NCBI RefSeq assembly: GCF_004766045.1
Contig: NZ_SPQQ01000003.1
Span: forward strand, 310,001-374,000
Length of the DNA stretch: 64,000 nucleotides
Direction of reading: 5' to 3'
Origin: Desulfosporosinus fructosivorans
GTDB lineage: Bacteria > Bacillota > Desulfitobacteriia > Desulfitobacteriales > Desulfitobacteriaceae
Part shown: one piece after another, positions 16,512 through 24,272 of the stretch
Layout: the number at the start of each line of letters is the position of its first letter
How positions within the stretch are numbered: position 1 is the first letter of the stretch
Translations under genes and position numbers: made by a program
The notes under the pieces: model-generated
Databases searched by the model: none
What the model was told of the DNA's origin: nothing
What the model saw: only the letters and a program-made list of their open reading frames with translations

Positions 16512-16560
16512 AAAAGGTTTTTCAATATATTTCGCGAATTCATATAATCAGAATTGTCCG
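16512..16560. promoter_or_regulatory. conserved upstream region of regulator B
   Basis: Aligns with the region before regulator A: AAAAAGGTTTTT, TTCGCGAATT (16531-16540) and ATCAGAATTGTCC keep order and nearly the same spacing. The core TTCGCGAA is palindromic. Confidence 0.55.
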
Positions 16561-16605
16561 CTGAAATTGAAAATAACCACTAAAGTCAACGAAAGAAGTG
16601 AATTT

Positions 16606-17778
16606 GTGCGCTCGCTAAAACATCGCATTCTCATAATGCTCCTAGGTTCGCTGGTGATATTGTCAGCGAGCTTTATCTTGGTCCTTGGTTATTATATGAA
16701 AGATCGTGCTGTGACCGCCGCTATGATCAAAGCTCAAGCAGATTTGGCAACTTGTGGAGAAATTATTGAAACGAAATACCCTGGCTCATGGTCAGAGCGA
16801 GAGGGGGAACTCTATAAAGGACCTCTTAAGATCAGTCTCAACAATGACCTAGTCGATCATCTGTCAACTTTGACGGGGGATACTGTTACTATATTTCTGG
16901 GGGAGACTCGAGTGGCTACCACGGTACGTGACTCAAACGGAGAACGAGCGATTGGTACCAAAGTTTCTGCTAATATAGCCCAGAAAGTACTGAAAGATGG
17001 TCAGACTTATGTAGGTGAGGCTAACGTAGTTGGTCAGTGGTCCCAAACGGGTTATATTCCATTACGGGCAGAAAACGGTAACATTATTGGAATTTTTTAT
17101 GTAGGAATTTCCCATGCCTATGAACAGGAAATTATCACTCGATCTTTAATCACAATGACCGTACTAGGATTGCTCTTAACAATCATAGTAGCACTTCTCA
17201 CCTGGTTTTTCCTTCAGAGAGTAATCGTCAATCCCTTGCATAATATCGTGGTAGGAACTCGAGAGGTAGCAACAGGACAACTTACCCAAAAGATTAAAGT
17301 TTCCAGTGCCAAAGAAATAGGTGAACTTGAGGATGCCTTTAACCAAATGGTGGAGCAAATTCAATCTTTGACAGGGAAAATTAACCTAGCGACCAATACT
17401 AATCTAGAGGATGTCCCAATTGAAAGTAATATTGAAACAGTAATAGAGAAAATTAATGGTAATGAGATAACCACTGAGTCAACCATTGACAATGATTTTG
17501 TATCCACACCTAAGCCGCTATGGAGACTGGATAGTCCTTGGTTCAATGGAGAAGAAGGGCTACCAAAGGGCTTAAGTAAAGCTACCCTTGGGCAGATAGT
17601 CAATTTTTTGCAAGTTACTCGCCGTCCTATTTCTGTAGAGGAAGTTGCGGAAGGAGTTAAGATGACTCGGGTCACTGTACGCCGCTACCTTGAATATCTA
17701 GAACAGCGTGGGATATTAAAATCTGAACTAAAATACGGTACGGTAGGCCGGCCGGTTAAGCTATTTATGCCATTCTAA
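16606..17778 (+). CDS. membrane-bound Cache-HAMP-CitB-type HTH regulator B
   Basis: A 390-residue paralogue of regulator A. A GTG start at 16606 is chosen by alignment with regulator A (both follow GAAAGAAGTGAAT). It has the same order: helix ~8-29, Cache-like domain (YPGSWSEREGELYKG, VFLGE-like IFLGETRVATT), second helix, HAMP, then a winged helix-turn-helix (RVTVRRYLEYLEQRG, KYGTVGRPVKLF). The HAMP-to-DNA-binding linker is about 25 residues longer than in A and very acidic, while the sensor and HTH parts are highly alike. It lies directly upstream of the hydrogenase operon, as A lies before the FNT gene. Confidence 0.85.
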   Translation: MRSLKHRILIMLLGSLVILSASFILVLGYYMKDRAVTAAMIKAQADLATCGEIIETKYPGSWSEREGELYKGPLKISLNNDLVDHLSTLTGDTVTIFLGETRVATTVRDSNGERAIGTKVSANIAQKVLKDGQTYVGEANVVGQWSQTGYIPLRAENGNIIGIFYVGISHAYEQEIITRSLITMTVLGLLLTIIVALLTWFFLQRVIVNPLHNIVVGTREVATGQLTQKIKVSSAKEIGELEDAFNQMVEQIQSLTGKINLATNTNLEDVPIESNIETVIEKINGNEITTESTIDNDFVSTPKPLWRLDSPWFNGEEGLPKGLSKATLGQIVNFLQVTRRPISVEEVAEGVKMTRVTVRRYLEYLEQRGILKSELKYGTVGRPVKLFMPF

Positions 17779-17873
17779 GGCTCCCTTGGGGTCTTATTTT
17801 TATATCCATCAAGATCCTTGTGCAATATTTCTCAAATTAATGGGACAATTCAGTCTATTATCTTTATTCACTT

Positions 17874-17929
17874 AATACTTTTTTAAAGTTTTTAAACACG
17901 ACAGCACGAATTTAGAAAGATAAACTAAA
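17874..17929 (+). promoter_or_regulatory. hydrogenase operon promoter (shared element)
   Basis: AATACTTTTTTAAAG, AAACACGACAG (17894-17904), ten bases, GAAAGATAAACTAAA (17915-17929). The -35-like ACGACA and -10-like TAAACT are 17 bases apart. It matches the FNT promoter element in sequence and in every spacing. Confidence 0.65.
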
Positions 17930-17944
17930 CCCATAGAGACCTGA

Positions 17945-17979
17945 CTACTCTACCTCGAACTGAGTAGCTTGTAGAGTAG
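17945..17979 (+). other. leader hairpin before hydrogenase genes
   Basis: CTACTCTAC (17945-17953) and GTAGAGTAG (17971-17979) form a perfect 9-bp stem in the untranslated leader. No T-run follows, so it is not a simple terminator. Confidence 0.5.
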
Positions 17980-18054
17980 GTTATATGTCCAATAAATAGT
18001 AAAAGGAGGTTGGAACGCAGCCTAAAAATTTCACTTAATTAAAGGAGGATTTCC

Positions 18055-18543
18055 ATGTGTGACAGCGCTTCGCCGAATGAATTTGCTCAAAAGCTGGATG
18101 ACTATATCGACAGTTTGCCTTACAAAAAAGAAAACCTGATTGGGATTTTGCATTATGCCCAAGAAATATATGGTTATCTGCCCGATAATGTACAGTGGCA
18201 TATTGCACAGAAACTTGATATACCTTCCGCCACAGTCTATGGTGTTGTGAGTTTCTATTCGTTTTTCACAATGATCCCCAGGGGGGAACACGTTGTCAAC
18301 GTATGCACGGGTACCGCCTGTTTTGTAAGAGGCGCAGAAAAATTAAAGAATGAACTTGAAAACCAACTAAAAATTAAAGCTGGAGAAACCACTCCGGATA
18401 ATCTATTCACTTTAGAAACACTGCGCTGTGTTGGAGCCTGTGGCTTAGCCCCAGTCATGATCATTGATGGCAAAGTCCATGGACGCATGCACGAGGCCCA
18501 GGAAATTAACGAGGTCCTGGCAAAGTACCGCCCGGAAAGTTAA
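18055..18543 (+). CDS. hydC: [FeFe]-hydrogenase HydC subunit (NuoE-like)
   Basis: A 162-residue cytoplasmic subunit with a thioredoxin-fold [2Fe-2S] domain. The ligands are C84, C89, C125 and C129 (VCTGTACF and CVGACG). The N-terminal helical part (AQKLDDYIDSLP, ILHYAQEIYGYLP) is typical of NuoE/HydC. It opens a three-gene set with HydB and HydA, the make-up of NAD(P)-linked and electron-bifurcating [FeFe]-hydrogenases. AAAGGAGG lies just before the ATG. Expression is probably from the shared promoter at 17874. Confidence 0.93.
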   Translation: MCDSASPNEFAQKLDDYIDSLPYKKENLIGILHYAQEIYGYLPDNVQWHIAQKLDIPSATVYGVVSFYSFFTMIPRGEHVVNVCTGTACFVRGAEKLKNELENQLKIKAGETTPDNLFTLETLRCVGACGLAPVMIIDGKVHGRMHEAQEINEVLAKYRPES

Positions 18544-18612
18544 ACCGGAAAAATCAACGCTTGCAAGTACATGGGTATGTAAGAAGCGTCACCGAAGGAA
18601 GGGAAAAGCCGT

Positions 18613-20499
18613 ATGAAACTTAAAAATACCGATGAATTAAATGCCTTAAAGGCCCAAAGCCTCAAGCTCATTGAAACACGTCGCGTTGCTCAATCTATTA
18701 GCACCAAAAATGCTCAAGGCCTAGTTAGACACGTTATGGTCTGTGGAGGGCCTGGTTGCCATTCCTCAGGTAGTCCCCGAATCGCGGATCTTTTGGAAGA
18801 AGAACTGGACCGCTTGGGATTATCCGAACAAGTAAAAGTATTTCAACCCGGCTGTTTCGGTTTTTGTGAAAAGGGTCCGATGATCGAAATTCACCCCGAT
18901 AACGCAACCTATTGTGAGGTTTCCGCTGAAGATGTAGCAACGATTGTCGAAGAACACTTTGTCCAGGGAAAGCAGGTAGAACGCCTCCTCTATATGGATC
19001 CGAACACTAAAGAACGTTTTGCAACCAACATCCCATTTTATGATGGTCAACTTCGCATTGCCTTACGTAACGTGGGCTATATTGCACCAGAGAATATATT
19101 GGAATACATTGCCGCTGATGGTTATCAAGCTTTAGCTAAAGTGCTTTTCCGCATGACGCCAATTGAGGTTATTGACGTCCTTAAAGAAAGTGGGTTGCGG
19201 GGACGTGGCGGAGCTGGCTTTCCAACAGGCATGAAATGGGAATTTACGCGTAAGAGCCAAGCGGATCAACGTTATATCATCTGTAATGCCGATGAAGGAG
19301 ATCCAGGTGCCTTTATGGATCGCTCTGTCCTAGAAGGCGACCCACATAGCGTGTTAGAAGCGATGATTATCGCGGGTTCTGCCATTGGATCTTCCGAAGG
19401 ATATATCTATGTCCGAGCAGAATATCCTGCAGCCATTCATCGTTTGAAAATTGCGATTGCGCAAGCTCGGGAATATGGGTTGCTTGGAAAAGGAATTTTA
19501 GGCAGTGATTTTTCCTTTGACATTGAACTTAAATATGGAGCAGGGGCCTTTGTCTGCGGTGAAGAGACGGCACTGATTCATTCCATCGAAGGGGCTAGAG
19601 GGGAACCTACTGTCAAACCTCCATTTCCTGCCCAAAAGGGGCTGTGGGGTAAACCAACGTGTGTCAACAATGTGGAAACATTGGCCAATATTCCCCCTAT
19701 TATTTTAAAGGGAGCAGATTGGTTTTCCTCAATCGGCACGGAAAAAAGCAAAGGAACAAAAGTGTTTGCTTTAGCAGGGAAAGTCAACAATGTCGGGCTT
19801 GTGGAAGTCCCCATGGGGACAACTCTTCGGAAGATTATCTTTGAAATCGGTGGAGGAATTAAGCATCACAAAACGTTCAAAGCAGCCCAAACTGGAGGTC
19901 CCTCGGGCGGATGTATTCCAACCAAATTTTTAGACACCCCCATTGATTATGAGTCCTTAACCGCAATTGGGTCGATGATGGGCTCAGGGGGGCTCATTGT
20001 CTTAGATGAAGATGACTGCATGGTGAATATCGCAAAATTCTTCCAAGAATTTACCATGGACGAATCCTGTGGTCGTTGCACCGCCTGTCGTGTTGGGACT
20101 AAACGTCTCCATGAAATCCTGACTAAGATTACAGAAGGCAAAGGGACCTTAGAGGATTTGGATAATATGGAGAACCTGTGCCATATCATCAAGGATACCG
20201 CCCTTTGTGGGCTTGGGCAAAGTGCACCCAACCCGATCCTTTCTACCATAAAGTATTTCCGAGATGAATACATTGCCCATATCGTGGATAAAACCTGTCC
20301 AGCGGGCGTCTGTAAGAGCTTGCTGAAATATGAAATTACAGATAAATGTGTGGGATGTACCCTTTGCGTCAAGAAATGTCCTATGAATTGCATCACTGGC
20401 ACACTCAAGAAAATCCACGTTATCGAGCAAGAACGTTGCCTAAAATGTGGGGCCTGCATGGAACAATGCCGTGTCGTCGGCGCCATTATCCACCATTAA
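18613..20499 (+). CDS. hydB: [FeFe]-hydrogenase HydB subunit (NuoF-like, NAD/FMN)
   Basis: A 628-residue subunit. The N-terminal thioredoxin-like [2Fe-2S] domain has VCGGPGCHSSGS and CFGFCEKGP. The NuoF core contains the NADH/FMN motifs GRGGAGFPTG and CNADEGDPGAF, then a [4Fe-4S] site (ESCGRCTACRVG and a later Cys in CGLGQSAPNP). The C-terminus adds a ferredoxin-like domain with two [4Fe-4S] motifs (CVGCTLCVKKCP and CLKCGACMEQC). This domain order is that of HydB in trimeric bifurcating hydrogenases (Thermotoga, Moorella type). It handles NAD(H) and passes electrons to HydA. Confidence 0.95.
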   Translation: MKLKNTDELNALKAQSLKLIETRRVAQSISTKNAQGLVRHVMVCGGPGCHSSGSPRIADLLEEELDRLGLSEQVKVFQPGCFGFCEKGPMIEIHPDNATYCEVSAEDVATIVEEHFVQGKQVERLLYMDPNTKERFATNIPFYDGQLRIALRNVGYIAPENILEYIAADGYQALAKVLFRMTPIEVIDVLKESGLRGRGGAGFPTGMKWEFTRKSQADQRYIICNADEGDPGAFMDRSVLEGDPHSVLEAMIIAGSAIGSSEGYIYVRAEYPAAIHRLKIAIAQAREYGLLGKGILGSDFSFDIELKYGAGAFVCGEETALIHSIEGARGEPTVKPPFPAQKGLWGKPTCVNNVETLANIPPIILKGADWFSSIGTEKSKGTKVFALAGKVNNVGLVEVPMGTTLRKIIFEIGGGIKHHKTFKAAQTGGPSGGCIPTKFLDTPIDYESLTAIGSMMGSGGLIVLDEDDCMVNIAKFFQEFTMDESCGRCTACRVGTKRLHEILTKITEGKGTLEDLDNMENLCHIIKDTALCGLGQSAPNPILSTIKYFRDEYIAHIVDKTCPAGVCKSLLKYEITDKCVGCTLCVKKCPMNCITGTLKKIHVIEQERCLKCGACMEQCRVVGAIIHH

Positions 20500-20523
20500 G
20501 GTACCCCTGAAGGAGGACTCCAT

Positions 20524-22266
20524 ATGGATATACAGCTAACTATCAACGACATATCCCTCAAAGTACCGGAGGGAATGTCCATCTTAGACGCCGCCCGAAC
20601 GATAAACATCGATATTCCAACCTTATGCTATCTAAAACTCAATGAAATGCATTATAATAATAACATCGCTTCCTGCCGAGTGTGTGTGGTCGAAGTTGAG
20701 GGGCGACGTAATTTAGCCTCCTCCTGTTCAACTCCAGTAGCCAGTGGTATGGTCGTTAAAACTGATTCCCTTCGTGCCATCCAGGCTAGACGAGCCATGG
20801 TCGAACTGTTACTTTCAGACCACCCTAAATCTTGTTTAACCTGCGCTAAAAATATGGACTGTGACCTTAGAACTCTCGCGGCAGAATTAGGCGTACGCCA
20901 TATCTCCTATGAAGGTGCAGAATCTGAGTTTGAAATTGATCATTCGAGTTCTTCTATAGTCCGAGATCCTAACAAATGTATTCGCTGCCGACGCTGTGAA
21001 ACAATGTGTAATGAGGTTCAGACGGTTGGCGTATACTCTGCGGTAGGGCGTGGTTTTGAAACAGTGATTAAAACGGCCTTTGATTTACCGCTTAGCAAAA
21101 CTGCCTGCACGTTCTGTGGACAATGTATCGCGGTTTGTCCAACAGGCGCTTTGGTCGAGCTAGATCAAGTCGACAAAGTCTGGAAAGCCCTCAACGATCC
21201 CAACCAATTTGTCGTTGTTCAAACTGCACCAGCCGTACGCGTTGCTCTTGGAGAAGGATTTGGTTTAGAACCTGGGACGATTGTTACGGGGAAAATGGTG
21301 GCTGCTCTTCGACGACTTGGCTTTGACCGCGTCTTCGATACGGATTTTGCGGCTGACCTGACGATTATGGAGGAAGCAACAGAGCTTGTTCACCGCATAC
21401 AACATGGCGGTCGTCTACCTCTACTCACGAGTTGCTGTCCAGCCTGGGTCAAATTCTTCGAGCATCAATTTCCAGATCTCTTAGACATTCCTTCAACCTG
21501 TAAATCCCCCCATGAAATGTTAGGGGTCCTAATCAAAAGCTATTATGCTAAAACGTTAGGCATTGATCCCAAAAACATTACCGTTGTCTCAGTAATGCCT
21601 TGCGTCGCCAAAAAATACGAAGCGGCCCGCCCTGAACTTGCGCAAGGTGCTGAAACTGCAGATGTGGACATCGTCATTACCACACGCGAACTTGCTCGCA
21701 TGATCCGGGAGGCTAGCATTCATTTTGATCACCTTAAAGACCAAGAGTTTGATCACCCGTTAGGGGAATCAACCGGTGCTGCCGTGATTTTCGGAGCAAC
21801 TGGAGGAGTCCTCGAAGCGGCCCTACGCACAGCCTACGAAGTACTAACCGGTGATACTCTGGAGAAGGTGGAATTTGAAGCTCTCCGGGGAATGGATGGG
21901 ATCAAGGAAGCGGTCATCCCGATAGCCGGACGCGATTATCGGATTGCTGTCATCCATGGTCTGGGTAATGCCCGTAGTGTTCTGGAAAAAATTCAAGCTG
22001 GGGAAATTAATTATGATGTAATTGAGATTATGGCCTGTCCGGGTGGATGCATCGGGGGCGGTGGACAGCCTTATCACCATGGAAACATGGAGATTCTCGC
22101 AGCAAGAGCTGCTGCTATTTACAGAGAAGACCGTGCTAAGCCCTTGCGTAAGTCACACGAAAATTTGGCTATCAAAGGTCTGTATAAAGACTATTTGGGC
22201 GAACCGTATGGAAAAAAAGCACATCAATTGCTGCATACCACCTATACGGGACGTAAGAAAATCTAG
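20524..22266 (+). CDS. hydA: [FeFe]-hydrogenase catalytic subunit HydA
   Basis: A 580-residue catalytic subunit. In order: an N-terminal [2Fe-2S] domain (CYLKLNE, ASCRVCVVE, SSCSTPV), the His/Cys [4Fe-4S] motif (HPKSCLTC with DCDL), two [4Fe-4S] ferredoxin motifs (CIRCRRCETMC and CTFCGQCIAVCP), then the H-cluster domain with TSCCPAWVKF, MPCVAKKYE and ACPGGCIGGGGQP. The small-subunit-like C-terminal part (LYKDYLGEPYGKKAHQLLH) is fused. The domain layout fits the M3 architecture. There is no extra C-terminal [2Fe-2S] domain as in Thermotoga HydA. It works with HydB and HydC on H2 oxidation or evolution. Confidence 0.96.
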   Translation: MDIQLTINDISLKVPEGMSILDAARTINIDIPTLCYLKLNEMHYNNNIASCRVCVVEVEGRRNLASSCSTPVASGMVVKTDSLRAIQARRAMVELLLSDHPKSCLTCAKNMDCDLRTLAAELGVRHISYEGAESEFEIDHSSSSIVRDPNKCIRCRRCETMCNEVQTVGVYSAVGRGFETVIKTAFDLPLSKTACTFCGQCIAVCPTGALVELDQVDKVWKALNDPNQFVVVQTAPAVRVALGEGFGLEPGTIVTGKMVAALRRLGFDRVFDTDFAADLTIMEEATELVHRIQHGGRLPLLTSCCPAWVKFFEHQFPDLLDIPSTCKSPHEMLGVLIKSYYAKTLGIDPKNITVVSVMPCVAKKYEAARPELAQGAETADVDIVITTRELARMIREASIHFDHLKDQEFDHPLGESTGAAVIFGATGGVLEAALRTAYEVLTGDTLEKVEFEALRGMDGIKEAVIPIAGRDYRIAVIHGLGNARSVLEKIQAGEINYDVIEIMACPGGCIGGGGQPYHHGNMEILAARAAAIYREDRAKPLRKSHENLAIKGLYKDYLGEPYGKKAHQLLHTTYTGRKKI

Positions 22267-22293
22267 TCAAAATTTCATACCAATAGGATATAT

Positions 22294-22420
22294 CTGCTGT
22301 GCTGGAGCTTTCTGGCACAGTGGATCCACAAAACTGTTACCTGATTGTGAGGATTATTCTGAGCAAAAGGAGAAGGATTATATTACTGCGGCCTTCTTAC
22401 TATTTGTAGGAGGCTTTTTT
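22294..22420 (+). terminator. leader hairpin and terminator/attenuator before TM1266 gene
   Basis: CTGTGC and GCACAG (22294-22317) form a first stem. At 22391-22414 GCCTTCT pairs with AGGAGGC and is followed by TTTTTT. It sits between the structural genes and the maturation genes, and no new promoter is apparent, so partial read-through is probable. No known riboswitch class was recognised. Confidence 0.55.
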
Positions 22421-22437
22421 ATTTGGAGGAAAATTAC

Positions 22438-22692
22438 ATGGAAATTAGAATAGGCGTTATTGGTATAGTCATTGAAGAATTTAAGAGTGCTAATAAGGTT
22501 AATGAGACTTTGCACGATTTAGCGAGCATCATTGTTGGAAGAATGGGAATACCTCGTCCGGAGAGAGGCATATCAATAATTTCTTTGATAGTGGAGGGAA
22601 CCTCAGATGAAATTAGTGCGATGACAGGTAGATTAGGGAAAATCCAAGGAATCAATGTTAAATCAGCATTAACTAAAAAATTGGAGGACTAA
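22438..22692 (+). CDS. TM1266-family hydrogenase-associated ACT-like protein
   Basis: An 84-residue protein. The start ATG 22438 has GGAGGA at 22425-22430. The sequence (MEIRIGVIGIVIEE, IIVGRMGIPRPERG, ISIISLIVEGTSDEI) is of the small ferredoxin-fold family called iron-only hydrogenase system regulator, related to ACT/NikR-like ligand-binding folds. Members almost always lie with HydEFG. A regulatory role is assumed from context; no DNA-binding motif is visible. It sits 3 bases before hydG. Confidence 0.88.
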   Translation: MEIRIGVIGIVIEEFKSANKVNETLHDLASIIVGRMGIPRPERGISIISLIVEGTSDEISAMTGRLGKIQGINVKSALTKKLED

Positions 22693-22695
22693 CAA

Positions 22696-24111
22696 ATGAG
22701 AGAATTTTTAGCAAAGGAATTTATTATAGATGAAGAAATTAAGGCTTCCATGGAAGAAGGACTCAAAAGGGCTAAGAACAAAGACTATGTAAGGTCGATT
22801 CTTGAAAAGGCAAAGAGCTGCCAAGGATTGACGCATAAAGAAGCAGCAGTGCTGTTAAATGTTGAAGATACAAATGTTCTGGAGGAGATGTTTAGGACTG
22901 CAAAAGAGATCAAGGAAAGGATTTATGGCAAGAGGATCGTATTATTCGCACCACTTTATATTAGTAGTTATTGTATTAATGGCTGTTTATATTGCGGATA
23001 TCAGGCTTGTAATGAGACTCAAAAGAGAAGCAAACTGACCATGGAACAATTAGAGGCGGAAGTGAAAATACTAGAATCGTTGGGCCACAAACGAATTGTA
23101 ATAGAGGCTGGAGAAGATCCCGTTAATTGCTCTTTAGATTATGTGATTGAGTGCATCACGAAAATATATTCTTTGAAATTCGATAATGGAAGTATAAGGC
23201 GAATTAATATAAATGTTGCCGCTACGACTGTGGAGGACTATCGACGGTTAAAAGATGCTGATATAGGTACCTATACTCTTTTTCAAGAGACTTACAATCA
23301 GGAAGTTTATGAAAGAATGCATCCAACGGGTCCTAAACATAATTATAATTGGCATACTACGGCAATGGACCGGGCAATGGAAGCGGGAATTGGAGATGTG
23401 GGTATTGGCGTATTATATGGTTTATACGACCACAAATACGAGACAATAGCAATGCTTATGCATGCTGAACATCTCGAGGAAGCCTTCGGTGTCGGACCAC
23501 ATACAATTTCAGTTCCAAGGCTTAGAGCGGCTGAGGGAGTGGATCTTAAAGATCTTCCTTACCTTGTTGAGGATAGTGACTTCAAAAAAATTGTTGCTGT
23601 CTTGAGATTGGCTGTTCCTTATACCGGAATGATCCTATCCACAAGAGAAGAACCAAATTTTAGGGCAGAAGTTCTAGCTCTAGGAATTTCACAGTTCAGT
23701 GCGGGTTCCTGCGCTGGAGTCGGTGGATACTCAGAGGAACATGGAATTAATAAAACCGATGAAAAACCTCAATTCGAAGTGGCAGATCATCGTTCACCGA
23801 TGGAAGTCATAAAGAGTTTATGTGAAACTGGATATGTACCAAGCTACTGTACTGCTTGCTATCGAGAAGGAAGAACGGGAGATCGGTTTATGGCCTTGGC
23901 TAAGGTAGGACAAATAGGTAATGTTTGTCAACCAAATGCGTTGCTTACCTTTAGAGAATTTCTTATAGATTATGCCGATGATGAGCTCAAAGAAATAGGT
24001 GAGAAAGTCATTGAAAAGGGTCTTCAGGATATCCCTAAAGAGGCAACTAGAAAAGCGGCCATTGAAAAACTTAAGAGAATCGAAGCTGGAGAGCGAGATT
24101 TAAGGTTCTAA
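22696..24111 (+). CDS. hydG: HydG, radical SAM tyrosine lyase for H-cluster CO/CN ligands
   Basis: A 471-residue radical SAM enzyme with the N-terminal CxxxCxxC site (CINGCLYCGYQ) and the C-terminal cluster site CTACYREGRTGDRF that carries the auxiliary Fe-S/dangler-iron centre in HydG. It splits tyrosine to supply CO and cyanide to the H-cluster. The length is as usual for the family. It is immediately downstream of the TM1266 gene and upstream of aspartate ammonia-lyase, HydF and HydE. Confidence 0.96.
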   Translation: MREFLAKEFIIDEEIKASMEEGLKRAKNKDYVRSILEKAKSCQGLTHKEAAVLLNVEDTNVLEEMFRTAKEIKERIYGKRIVLFAPLYISSYCINGCLYCGYQACNETQKRSKLTMEQLEAEVKILESLGHKRIVIEAGEDPVNCSLDYVIECITKIYSLKFDNGSIRRININVAATTVEDYRRLKDADIGTYTLFQETYNQEVYERMHPTGPKHNYNWHTTAMDRAMEAGIGDVGIGVLYGLYDHKYETIAMLMHAEHLEEAFGVGPHTISVPRLRAAEGVDLKDLPYLVEDSDFKKIVAVLRLAVPYTGMILSTREEPNFRAEVLALGISQFSAGSCAGVGGYSEEHGINKTDEKPQFEVADHRSPMEVIKSLCETGYVPSYCTACYREGRTGDRFMALAKVGQIGNVCQPNALLTFREFLIDYADDELKEIGEKVIEKGLQDIPKEATRKAAIEKLKRIEAGERDLRF

Positions 24112-24193
24112 AATTGTAGCATTTTCTGGAGAACTGTGATGTTGACAAGTAGGGCTGATAAAAATTCCATAGTTTACTCGTACAATTAAATTC

Positions 24194-24249
24194 GAACACG
24201 GTGGTGTACCACTCCCCCTTACAAGAAGTGGGAGTCTCACGATTGGATA
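24194..24249 (+). repeat. dispersed extragenic repeat, copy B
   Basis: GTACCACTCCC, an interval, then AGAAGTGGGAGTCTCACG and ATTGGATA. The copy at 47883-47947 has GTACCACTCCC, AGAAAGGGGAGTCTTACG and ATTGGATA. The CTCCC and GGGAG parts form a hairpin. Confidence 0.6.
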
Positions 24250-24272
24250 CAGTCTGAGTCAGGGGGGATAAA

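Noticed and set aside
22307..22324. TGGCACA in the hydA-TM1266 interval as a sigma-54 promoter
   Set aside because: No TTGC at the needed distance.
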